This document shows positions 9,928-18,485 of a DNA stretch of 22,932 bases, one piece after another. The notes beneath the pieces are model-generated. The model was given only the letters and a program-made list of their open reading frames with translations. It had not been told where the DNA came from and ran no database searches. Made by a program: the position numbers and the translations under genes. Position 1 is the stretch's first letter; each line of letters starts with the position of its first letter. The stretch is taken from contig JBNGIS010011733.1 of NCBI GenBank assembly GCA_049999725.1, forward strand, positions 1 through 22,932, read 5' to 3'. The stretch is from Haplomitrium mnioides. Lineage: Eukaryota > Marchantiophyta > Haplomitriopsida > Calobryales.

Positions 9928-10760
9928 TTAGTTGTGTTTGACCACTAAGAGCTTTCCATTTTTAAATGGCCTCCACTTTCTCATCCATATTTGAATTCCT
10001 GTTGCACTTATACGATGACCCAAGTAGTCAAACTCCCTCTTTTCTATTTCACATTTTGACATCTTAACATAGAGTTTGTGGTCTAAGAGTACCTTCAATA
10101 CCGTACGAAGGTGTTGTTTATGCTCATGAAGACTTTTGCTGTAAATAAGAATATTGTCCAAGAAGACAATAGCAAACTTATCTAGGTAAGATCAAAAAAT
10201 ATAATTCCTAAGACCTATAAAGGTCGCAAGAGCATTTGTTAATCCAAATGGTATAACAAAATATTCAAAATGCCCATATTGACTTCAAAATGTTGTTTTC
10301 TGCACATCACCCTCTACGATTCAAATTTGGCTATAGATACTTCTTAAATCCAACTTTGTAAAATAGTTTGCTCCTCGAAGTTGATCAAATAAGTCATCCA
10401 TTCTTGGTAATGGATATTTATTTTTCATTGTTTGTTGATTTAAATGCTCGGTAGTCAATACACATCCTCATGCTCCCATCTTTCTTTTTCACAAATAAAA
10501 TTAGTGCACCATAAGAAGAGATACTTGGCTGAATAAATCCCTCCTCCAATAATTTATTGATTTGAGATTTGCATTCTTCCAATTCATGAGGAGGGAAACA
10601 ATATGGTATCTTGCATGGTCGAGTACTTCTTGGAATAACTTCAATCTTGTGATCAATGGATCGTTTGGGTGGCAACCCATGAGGTAGATCATTGGGAAAA
10701 ACATCATGAAACTCTTTCAAGACCCCTTAGAGATCATGTGAAACTTTGTGCTTGGAGTCT
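9928..10760 (-). pseudogene. Inner reverse transcriptase pseudogene
   Basis: The open stretch 10720-10418 starts MKEFHDVFPNDLPHGLPPKR and carries IDHKIEVIPRSTRP, ELEECKSQINKLLEEGFIQPS, and [22 protein letters not shown], the fingers and first palm block of Ty3/gypsy RT. After a frameshift the middle palm is degraded. The catalytic block reads FLDNILIYSK (about 10165-10135) where active enzymes have two adjacent aspartates, so the second Asp is Asn. KLYVKMSKCEI and DYLGHRIS follow. It cannot be active. Confidence 0.86.
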
Positions 10761-10989
10761 TCCTTATCAATTTTGACCTCGCGTATGAGTCCCAAAAATA
10801 CCACATCTTGTTTCTTTATTGACTTTTCTCCAATCCCATACAGAGGTAGTTGCCTTGAAGAAGGTCGTATTCAATCTCTCCAAATCTTCCATTGAGGTGT
10901 TATAATTGTCTTCTTTCGCCAATCCACTTGCGGGTTATGTCTTCTCAACCACGTCATTCTTAGAATCGCATCGTATCTTGCTAAGGTTG

Positions 10990-11290
10990 TGATCTTCCAT
11001 TCTATCTTTTCTTAATAGTTGCTCATATATAAAACTATACTTTGAGACAACCTTTCAATTGGCTCACTTTGGCCATGTGTTATTTCAACCACCTCGTGCT
11101 CTTCTTCCTCAAGGGGTAACTTCAGCTTTAATGCTATTGCTCGTGATAAATAATGTTCTTTTGCTTTGGAATCTACCAAAACCCTTATTGGAGATCCTTC
11201 CATCCACCCATCAATTACAATTAGTACTCCATTTTTTTGTTTCCTATATGATATATTTGATTTTGTCAAAATCTTTCCTCCCCTTTCTTC
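10990..11290 (-). pseudogene. Inner protease remnant
   Basis: The minus frame 11269-11012 has DGWMEGSPIRVLVDSKAKEHYLS, aligning with the outer element's protease. The catalytic Asp and Ser survive, but the Gly of the triad is Lys. It continues through LKLKLPLEEEEHEVVEI to TLARYDAILRMTWLRRHNPQVDW past a stop at 11012. Bases 10760-10990 link it to RT and contain DVVFLGLIREVKID-like linker text. Confidence 0.78.
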
Positions 11291-11299
11291 TTCATCCCA

Positions 11300-12250
11300 A
11301 TAAAATCATGAGGGTTTTTTACTAAGGCTCATCATTTCTCTAACATTCTTGGTCCTCTTCATTGTTGATATTATGAAGTGGTTGTCGAAACACTTACCAT
11401 TGATTATGTTGTACTGCTCTGCGATTGGGTACAATATGTCATATTCAACCACAATTGTAGCATGTTCTAGTTTCTCGCCAATCTTCCATCCTCCTATCCG
11501 TAGCATTTTGCAATCCTTCTTGTTGGTGGTTTGGACGATTGAAATCCCTCCTTCTCATATTTCCCAACTCCATAGGTGTGGGGCCATAATTCCCTCATGT
11601 TTGCAAAATGCCTAATGTTCCTTCAATTCTCTAAGCAAATAAGATGGCTTTGTTAACATCCTTTGGGTTGTGTATCATGACTTTTCTTCGAATATTTTGT
11701 TTTAGCCCTTGCAAAAATTTGTCAAGGGCCTCGGCTGAACTCATATCTTTGATTTGGACTTACAAGCTTTGAAACTCCTCAATGTACTTTGCAACGGTCC
11801 CTTGTTGTTCTAACTCCAAAATCTTAGTTCTTGCGGTCAATATAGAGTCTATCACCTTGAAATTTTGTAGTAAACCTTCTTTTAGAGTACTCCACAAAAG
11901 TTGTTCTCCTCATGCATTCTTTTGGTGCTCCCATCCTTGTAGCCAAATAAATGCATGCTCCGTTAAAAATGACCGTGCAAATAGACCTTTCTCCAAATCT
12001 GAAGCATGTAGATAATGGGATATATCAACCTCTATTCAATAAATCCACCCTTCTACATCACCTACCATACAACTTCCTCTATAAAGCTCTACTTTACATG
12101 ACTTGCTCATCTTTTGAAGCAATGTTTCTCGACTTCCTTCTCCATTCTCTTGTTGTAATTGCATTTTTAACATCTTTGCTATTAGCATACTTGTTTGTTG
12201 TTGGCTTGCTATAAGAGCTACTTGAAGTTCTTCCAACTTTGCCATCACCT
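11300..12250 (-). pseudogene. Inner gag pseudogene
   Basis: The start ATG at 12246-12248 opens MMAKLEELQVALIASQQQ, a coiled-coil-like N terminus. Capsid text continues in several frames: VELYRGSCMVGDVEGWIY, SFLTEHAFIWLQGWEHQKNA, ILELEQQGTVAKYIEEFQSL, and GNYGPTPMELGNMRRRDFN. The zinc knuckle near 11462-11421 reads CYNCG, then stops, HIVPNR, so the last Cys is Arg. The region 12250-12935 is the untranslated leader; the 84-codon minus frame at 12527-12781 within it shows no recognised domain. Confidence 0.76.
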
Positions 12251-12935
12251 AAGCTCCTTCTTCCAAATCGCTAAAGTTTGCCTCAATAGTTTTCTGTCAC
12301 AACTTAACAACCAGTAACTTATACGAAAACAAATACAAACAAATTCCAATTATGTAGAATAGGTAAAATAAAAGGCTTAGTCGATGCTAGCACCAAATCA
12401 CAAAACCTCTCTCCAAACTTACGAACAAGAAAATCTCACTGCATTGGCCTAGACGTTACTCTAATTGAAATACGACACACGGAGTTGAACTCTTCTAGAG
12501 GAGTTTGGTTCAAATCCATTTTCTATCTACCACAAAACATAAATAAAACACTCACATGTAGCACCATAATTTATTACAGGAAAGATAGCAGGCTCTCTTG
12601 ATTCCATCATAAAAACCATAAAATCATCGCTAAAATTATACACTAAAATTTGATGAAAGAAATGTTTATCAATGTTTAACACACAAAAATTAAAAGGATT
12701 TAATAGAGAAAATCTAAGAGGTAAAAATGCTCCTCTATCCATTGAGTACCATAATATCAAGTCAAAACTCCTTGTCTTCATTTATAAATGATGGGATATC
12801 TGCTATCCTTTACTCATGAAAATTTGAGAGTTTTCAACTCTTTTGGAGTTAATGCAAAGTGGAGATTCCACTACTCCAAATGGTCTTTAGTACTTATCCA
12901 AAGAGAGGTAATCTACACTCTTTAAAGAAGACCAA

Positions 12936-12947
12936 ATTCTGATACCA
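12936..12947 (-). promoter_or_regulatory. Primer-binding site of the inner element
   Basis: The minus strand reads TGGTATCAGAAT two bases after the LTR end, matching the initiator tRNA-Met site in its first ten bases. The last two differ from the usual GC. It confirms minus orientation and the inner boundary of the 5' LTR. Confidence 0.88.
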
Positions 12948-12949
12948 TT

Positions 12950-13470
12950 TGTAACACTACACACATACATTACACAAACAAGTCAACACAAGTATAACAT
13001 ACAAGAGTAGTGCACAAGAAACTTAAACAAACCCTACAAGGTAAGAGATGCCCAACAAGGCACTCTCCCTTCTTTATATACTAAACGAAAAGCTTTTTGC
13101 GTACATAGGTGGTGGAACCCTATTGGTTCCTTCTCTATCCTCCTCTAATTGGACCATCTTTTTTCCTCTCTCATTGATTGGACCACCTTTTACTTTTATT
13201 CTTCTTTTGCCACGTGTTATTATCCTAGAACCTTCTATTTGCTTTAATACTTTGCTTGCCACGTGTCCTTATCCTTCTTTAAAGTAGTCTTTCTAGACTT
13301 TATTTTTCACTTTAATTTGTTGACTTTCTCTCCTCTTGCTAGGTGTCACTCTCTCTATAATAGCAATCATTTTTTGATACTCTAGCTTAGCAATAACTTT
13401 CTAGACATAGTTGACTATATATCATACTTCCATTTTTAGTTGTTGCTTACTAAAGTTAGTTACCGTTACA
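12950..13470 (-). repeat. 5' LTR of the inner gypsy element (521 bp)
   Basis: Whole-length partner of 7300-7870, with the same termini and one fewer U3 unit. Two copies of the plus-strand string GCCACGTGT (13209-13217 and 13258-13266) and a mutated third, GCTAGGTGT (13338-13346), lie in U3. A TATA-like TATATAAAG lies on the minus strand near 13073-13081. Its outer edge at 13470 abuts a gag fragment of another lineage. Confidence 0.92.
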
Positions 13471-14630
13471 CCAATGTGGATAGAATAGATTTTGATACAC
13501 ATCTCAATCATTTTTTGGCTTTAGCTGTAGCTATAGTTGATCTTGATGATGTTCTAAGATATCAATTCCCCACAACCTTGAGCAGTGATGCCATCAACTA
13601 GTACTTTTGAGAGACAACTACCATTGTGTCTTGGCTTGATTTCTACACTACCTTTCTAAACCACTTTCATCCAACATACCATTTTGACCACGCTTGGGTT
13701 GACCTCTTTTGCATCTGTATGTTTGTTGAAGAATCTTTTCAAGATTACAACAATAAATTTGAGATTGTAGTAAGTAAACAACAAACTCCACCTCCAACCA
13801 TTGGCCAAATCGGCTTCTTTATCAAAAGGCTTCCCAATTCTATCCAAGAGCATGTGTTGCTCTAGGACCCACACACTTTAGACTAGGCTATCCAGGTTTT
13901 CATTGCTTATGAGAAGATGCTCTTACGGCGTGAGCTCTTTGCTTCCCCCTCTTCCTTTCCATCGAGTGATTTTCCAAGTGCTAGCACCTTGATTTATGGT
14001 GCCTCATAGGCTGCTTGGTCTGTCTCGTAGGCACCTACACATCAGCATCCTCCAGTGCCTACCAGATTTGAATTCTCGATTGCATCCAACTCTCACCAAG
14101 ATGAATTTGTTGAGTTTAGAGCTGAGGTAAGAAATGATATCTCCACTCTCCTTGTTGATCAAATGGCAAATATGAAGATCTAGATGGTACATTCATGTGT
14201 TGGGAAAAATGTCCATTCTTAGCCTACCAGTGTTTGGTGTACCAGGTGTAATCAACAACATTCTCCATTAAAGGCTTGTTCTCCAACTATATGGTGTGAG
14301 CTATGCTTATCTTTTGATCATGACACGGATATATGTCTTATCTCACAAAGGCTTCGAGTAGTAGAGGCTAAAACAAATGCCAATGTGAATCTGGCTGCTG
14401 TTTCTCTTCCTCCATCAGCTGTTGGCTCCTCAAATCTTTCCCCACAAGCCTCATTGTAAAGTCAAGTTCTCACTTCAACATATCAAGCTCCCTCAGTTGT
14501 GTAGCCAGGTCCTTATCACTAGCAGAGCTATCCTCAAGCAACCACATAACAAGGGGGAAATCCTCCCTTTACACAACCTGAGCCTCTTATAGGATAGACA
14601 TGTTATAATTTCCAGAGCCCAAACCACATC
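13471..14630 (+). pseudogene. Gag fragment of a second, different gypsy lineage
   Basis: Mostly one plus-strand frame with scattered stops. Readable blocks include VDRIDFDTHLNHFLALAVA, DVLRYQFPTTLSSDAI, the capsid core SWLDFYTTFLNHFHPT...VEESFQDYNNKFEIVVSK, and GFFIKRLPNSIQEHVLL. A cysteine/histidine patch VWCTRCNQQHSP...WCELC follows near 14235-14310, and then a decayed CCHC knuckle CYNFQSPNH at 14601-14627 with the second Cys now Phe. This is a retrotransposon gag, but it has a different layout from the gag at 6060-6990 and 11300-12250. It starts exactly at the inner LTR edge and stops where the outer RT begins, so both ends are breakpoints. Confidence 0.75.
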
Positions 14631-15180
14631 TCATCGCTCCTTATTGTGCACCAATATTGTTTATGAAAAAGAAAGATTGGAGTATGAGAATATGTATGGA
14701 CTATTGAGCACTCAATCAACAAATAGTGAAAAATAAATATCTATTACCAAAAAATCGAATCCAAATCGCGGAAGGTGATGTGTAAAAAACAACATTTCAA
14801 AGTTGATATGGCCATTTTGAACATCTTGCTATGTTTTTTGGATTAACTAATGCTCTTGCAACATTTATATGTCTTATGAATGATATTTTTTTAATCTTAT
14901 TTTTTGTTGTCTTTTTGGATTATATTTTCATTTACAACAAGAATCTTCAAGACCATCAACAACACATTTGTAAAATATTGAAGGTACTTCGAAACCACAA
15001 ACTATATGTCAAGATGTCAAAATGTGAAATTGGAAAGAGGGAGGTTGACTACTTAGGTCATCGTGTGAGTGCATTAGAAGTTCAATTAATGGATGAGAAA
15101 GTGGAGGCGATTCAGAAGTGGGAAGCTCCTAGTGATCAAACACAACTAAGAGATTTTTGGAGCTAACCAGATTTATCATC
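14631..15180 (+). pseudogene. Outer reverse transcriptase remnant
   Basis: Homology starts with APYCAPILFMKKKDWSMRI and MDY at 14635, aligning with [16 protein letters not shown] in the inner copy; all RT upstream of this is missing. After a stop and a shift, the frame 14831-15166 runs FFGLTNALATF, FFVVFLDYIFIYNK, KVLRNHKLYVKMSKCEI and VDYLGHRVS. The second Asp of the catalytic pair is Tyr (FLDY). The final block EAPSDQTQLRDF leads to the tether and RNase H, with a stop at 15164-15166. Dead enzyme. Confidence 0.85.
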
Positions 15181-15850
15181 GATTTGTAAGAGGTTTTGCA
15201 TAAATAAAAAAAGCCATTGACCAACTTGCTCAAGAAAAGTCACACGTAGTCATGGGGAGCTGCAAAAGACTTATCATTTCAAGCATTGAAGAAATCACTT
15301 CTTCATACCTCTATTTTTAAATGGTATGATTCTAAACGACCAATCAAACTTTCGGTGGATATATCAAGAAAAGTTATAGATAGAGTTTTGCAATGAGAAT
15401 GGTTGGCATTATATTGCTTTCTTTGCCAGAAAGTTGAGCGATGTTAAACAAAACTACCATATCACAAAACAAGAAGAATTAGCGATTGTGCTATCGGCCA
15501 AACATTGAAAGTATTATATAGGAGAAAAGAAGTTTATTGTTGAAACCATCTTTAAACCTCTAATCTATCTAGAAACACAAAGAAAAGCTCTAAAAAAGGC
15601 ATATTTGATGGGTTGAGCGGCAACAACGCTTCCATACGAAGATAATTTATGTTTAAAAGAAAATGTCAAGTTGTAGATGCAATTACCCATATATCTCAAC
15701 TCAACATCTTGTTAGAAATCACAATTCATCCTACTTGGTGGACAAAAAATGTTGGCTGTATTTGTAAAAGAATATGAAGAGATCATTGCTGCAAAACAAA
15801 AGAAATTGGTGAAAGACATGAGAGGATTGATTTTCTTCCAAGACAAGGTA
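15181..15850 (+). pseudogene. Outer RNase H and linker remnant
   Basis: Heavily interrupted. Recognisable pieces are the RFVRGFA tether near 15185, a SYSWGAAKDLSFQALKKSLLHT-like block at 15240-15310 corresponding to WGVAEELAFQALKKSLLHT in the inner copy, FFARKLSDVKQNYH near 15420-15460, and a linker like AITHISQLN near 15680. Stops occur every few dozen codons. Confidence 0.65.
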
Positions 15851-16735
15851 TAGGTTACTAATAATGTTAAGCTTTACTATGAGGTATTGTATTAAGCACA
15901 TGATTCCACAATCGGTGGGCATATTGGAATTGAGAAGACTTTGGACAATCTTCAGTGAGTTTATTATCGGTTTAAGATGCATCAAGATGTGGAGGCATAT
16001 GTTCGGAGTTGTTTGGTTTGTCAACAAAAAAAAGCTACCAATCTTATGGAGGCTTATTATAATTGTTACCTATCTCCAATCGACGATGGGAATATGTGAG
16101 CATGGATATTGTATGTGAGCTACCATATACTTCTATGAGTTATGATGCTATTGTTGTTTTTGTGGACAAACTTAGCAAAATAATTCATATTTGTCCAACT
16201 ATCAAATTTGTAACAACACATGAGTTAGCACAAACTTATTTGAAAGCAATCTACTCTCATCATGGTAACTCCAAAGTTATTATTTCTCATAGCGGCACTC
16301 ACTTCACCAACATGTTTTGGCGCATCATAGTTGGTCTTCTAAAAGCTAAACTGACCATGTTTACTGCTTGTCACTCTAAATCGGATGGTTAAACTAAACA
16401 TACCAATAACATCATTGAAGATATGTTGTAGGTTTTTTCCTTGAAAGAACAAGAAGAATGAGATTGGTTGCTACCACTTGTGAAGTTCTCTTACAATAAC
16501 TCTATCAATAGCTTTACACGAGCCGCACTTTTTTTTTTATGTATGGTAAGCATCCAACCACATAGTGGAGTCTTCAACTTGTATCAACTTCTACGAGTCC
16601 AATCGCCGATGATTTTCTCCATCTTCTACACCATCGAATCCGATGTGTTAAGGAAAAACTTGAAGTTGCTTGTAATCACCAAAAAAATATGTCAATGCTC
16701 ATCGTCATGATGTGACCTTTGCTATAAATGATTAA
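15851..16735 (+). pseudogene. Outer integrase remnant
   Basis: The zinc domain lies at about 15880-16022, with a histidine pair and SCLVCQQKK readable in mixed frames. The catalytic core is open at 16063-16392: MDIVCELPYTSMSYDAIVVF, VDKLSKIIHICPTIKFV, AIYSHHGNSKVII, THFTNMFWRIIVGLL, CHSKSDG. The first Asp is kept (MDIV). The second, in the inner copy FDRGTQ, is changed to His here (SHSGTH). A stop follows DG at 16390. The C-terminal part (PLVKFSYNNSINS, 16474 onward) is open again for 80 codons with the fold's usual FxYN pattern. Confidence 0.83.
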
Positions 16736-17179
16736 GTGTGGCTCTCTACTTCCAATCTTCCTTTGCTTTGCTTTCGTAAGCTCTCCGCTCACTTTATTGG
16801 ACCCTTTTCTATTTTTTCTTGTATTGGTGAAGTGGCATATCAATTGGTTTTACCTTCTCACATGAAGACTCATCTGGTTTTTCATGTCTCTTTATTATAT
16901 ACTTTTGTACCTCGCTCTACCACCTTCACTTGTACACAGAAATCCTCTCCATCACTTGAGTTAATTGATGAACATGAAGAATTTGAGGTGGAACAACTCT
17001 TGAACAAATGTACACGTTGTTGTGACCATCGTGAGATTGTAGAATATTTGGTTTGTTGGAAATGCTACCTTTTTTATGACGCTACTTCAGAGCCTTTTGA
17101 GAATTTGGCCAATGCATCTGCGTTTTTTCACTCTTTTGAGAACTCTCTTACTTGCAACGAGGACGTTGCCTCTTTTTAA
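16736..17179 (+). pseudogene. Outer integrase C end with chromodomain
   Basis: An uninterrupted 147-codon frame: FRKLSAHFIGPFSIFSCIGE, VAYQLVLPSHMKTHLVFHVS, then a chromodomain with EEFEVEQLLNK and EIVEYLVCWKCYLFYDATSEP. Compared with the inner copy's VHWKGYSLYEAT, the core has His to Cys and Gly to Cys changes and the following Trp is Ser. The stop at 17177-17179 overlaps the polypurine tract, the same arrangement as in the inner element. The longest open pol piece of this element, yet cut off from any upstream frame. Confidence 0.85.
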
Positions 17180-17189
17180 AAAAAAGGAT
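17177..17189 (+). promoter_or_regulatory. Polypurine tract of the outer element
   Basis: TAAAAAAAAGGAT directly before the LTR start TGTAAT at 17190. Same position and ending (GGAT before TG) as the inner element's tract, but with the G run eroded to two. Confidence 0.82.
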
Positions 17190-17744
17190 TGTAATAGACA
17201 CCAACTTTAGTAAGTAATAACTAAAAATGAAGTAAGATATAGAATCAATTATATCTAGAAAGCTATTACTAAGTTAGAGTATCAAAAAGCAATTGTTGTT
17301 ATAGAGAGAATGATGTGTGGTAAGAGGAGAGAAAGTCAATCAATTAAAGTGAAATAGAAAGTCTACAAATATTACTTTAGAAGAGATTAAGAACACGTAA
17401 AAAGTGTCAGATTACACCAAATAGAAGGCTCTAAGATAAAGATACATGGCAAAAAGAGAACTAAAGAGAGATGAAAGGTTCAAAGATAAAGACACATGGT
17501 AGAAGGAGAATAAAAGTAAATAGTGGTTCAATTAGAAGATGATAGAAAATAAACCAATAGAGTTCTTCCAGCTATGTAAGTGAAGTGTTTTCTATGTAGT
17601 ATATAATGAAGGGAGAGTGTCTTGTTAAGCATCTCTTGCCTTGTGAAGTTTGAAGCTTCTTTGTGCACTACTTCTTGTGTTAACTTGTATACGATGTACT
17701 TGTACTAACATATATATGTAATTTAGTATATGCATAGTGTTACA
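17190..17744 (+). repeat. 3' LTR of the outer gypsy element (555 bp)
   Basis: Runs from TGTAATAGACACCAAC to ...TAGTGTTACA and is collinear with the reverse complement of the inner LTRs. Four decayed box copies sit in U3 at 17312-17320, 17393-17400, 17442-17450 and 17492-17500, spaced about 81, 49 and 50 bases. A TATA-like AGTATATAATG lies at 17599-17609. Confidence 0.88.
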
Positions 17745-18293
17745 CATAATATACGTCTAAAAAAAACATGTCACCATGTCACCTAAACAACAAAAAACAT
17801 AAGCATTGAATGCTTCAACAAAATGGAAGCACAAAAAAAAACTCGAGAAATTCAACTCGATTATAAAAAGAGCCGACAAATTTGTGCGGAAAGAATGAAT
17901 TGAAAGTCGTAGGTGGTTATTGCACGATGAAAGATTTGGTAGATGGAAAACAAACAAATGCTAGATAACAAATAATGCAAAAAACAAACACTTAATGCTC
18001 GATAACAAATGCTTGAAAACGTTTGCATAAATAAAACACAAAGCTCGATAAGAAATGCACGAAGGTGGATGTTTGATAACAAATGTTGAAAGACATGCAA
18101 AAATAAAACAAGATGCTCAATAGTTGTTGCATTGTTATACCCTAATAGATAGGAAAACATTTGAAACATAACTATTTATAAACCACCTTCATGTCATGTA
18201 GTTCTTATATCACCACTTTATAAGACACCAAGGACATAAAGAGAAGGACAACAAGTACAATTGAAATTTGTTATATTACTAATAGTTGAGCCT
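17745..18293. repeat. AT-rich spacer with degenerate repeats
   Basis: No gene. Between about 17915 and 18125 the motif GCTCGATAACAAATGC and variants (GCTAGATAACAAAT, GCTCGATAAGAAATGC, GTTTGATAACAAATG) recur four times, interleaved with a second motif GCATAAATAAAACA / GCAAAAATAAAACA. It looks like a decayed tandem array of roughly 55-65 bp units. Minus-strand open frames of 66 and 102 codons here are hydrophobic and low-complexity, as expected from AT-rich repeats. Confidence 0.6.
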
Positions 18294-18484
18294 GCAAGGT
18301 GGCTTGATGGTTTAGCAAGGTGGCTTGATGGTTTAGCAAGGTGGCTTGATGGTTTAGCAAGGTGGCTTGATGGTTTCGAAAGGCCTTCATAAAATTTGTA
18401 ATCCTCTCCAAGAATTATTGAGCTTCCATATACTTGCAAATTGTAATCTTCTCCAAGAATTATTGAGCTTCCATATACTTGCAA
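18218..18484 (-). other. Small repeat-built open frame, coding status unknown
   Basis: An 88-codon minus-strand frame covers both tandem arrays. Because 45 and 21 are multiples of three, it encodes a two-fold 15-residue repeat (VYGSSIILGEDY core) followed by a four-fold 7-residue repeat KPSSHLA, then a cysteine-containing tail with CTCC. I recognise no family. The start ATG lies right at the edge of the second 45-bp copy, and no promoter, splice or homology evidence supports translation. The simplest reading is a minisatellite that happens to stay open. Confidence 0.2.
18294..18377. repeat. 21-bp tandem repeat, four copies
   Basis: Unit GCAAGGTGGCTTGATGGTTT plus A, copies starting at 18294, 18315, 18336 and 18357. 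The four are identical except for the final base of the last copy (C instead of A). A further partial echo, TTGATGGTTTAAG, lies near 18533. Being near-identical, the array is young or kept uniform. Confidence 0.97.
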
Positions 18485-18485
18485 A
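18396..18485. repeat. 45-bp tandem repeat, two copies
   Basis: Copies at 18396-18440 and 18441-18485, starting TTGTAATC and ending TATACTTGCAAA, with one C/T difference (CCTCTCC against CTTCTCC). It lies 18 bases from the 21-bp array. Confidence 0.96.

Larger units (their letters stand above)
7300..13470 (-). mobile_element. Inner Ty3/gypsy chromodomain retrotransposon, two LTRs
   Basis: A 6171-bp minus-strand element of the same family as the outer one. It has LTRs at both ends (12950-13470 as 5' LTR, 7300-7870 as 3' LTR) with matching termini TGTAAC...GTTACA, a primer site at 12936-12947, a polypurine tract at 7871-7886, and between them gag, protease, RT, RNase H, integrase and chromodomain in Ty3/gypsy order. 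The chromodomain at the integrase C end places it with the chromoviruses. Every domain has stops, frameshifts or lost catalytic residues. The five bases outside each end (AGTGG on the left, CCAAT on the right) do not form a target-site duplication. Confidence 0.9.
5489..17744 (+). mobile_element. Outer Ty3/gypsy chromodomain retrotransposon, interrupted
   Basis: Plus-strand element bounded by a partial 5' LTR (5489-5668) and a full 3' LTR (17190-17744), which share the motifs AGTTCTTCCA.CTATGTAAGTGA and GAGAGTGTCTTG. A tRNA-Met primer site follows the 5' LTR and a purine tract precedes the 3' LTR. The 5' half holds gag and protease up to 7299. The 3' half holds RT, RNase H, integrase and chromodomain from about 14630. 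Between them lie the inner element 7300-13470 and a foreign gag piece 13471-14630. The interval that should hold the protease C-end and RT N-end is missing. That the two halves are one element is an inference from shared family and LTR type; they could be two partial copies. Confidence 0.72.

Noticed and set aside
11059-12214. Several plus-strand open frames of 66-88 codons
   Set aside because: They are antisense to the inner element's gag and protease, where the minus strand carries the recognisable domains.
7300-13470. Captured host gene inside the inner retrotransposon
   Set aside because: Every readable block is accounted for by standard gypsy domains; the 12250-12935 leader has an open frame but no host-like motif.
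18294-18485. Possible CRISPR-like array
   Set aside because: The units are directly adjacent with no spacers and the context is a plant nuclear genome; it is a simple tandem repeat.
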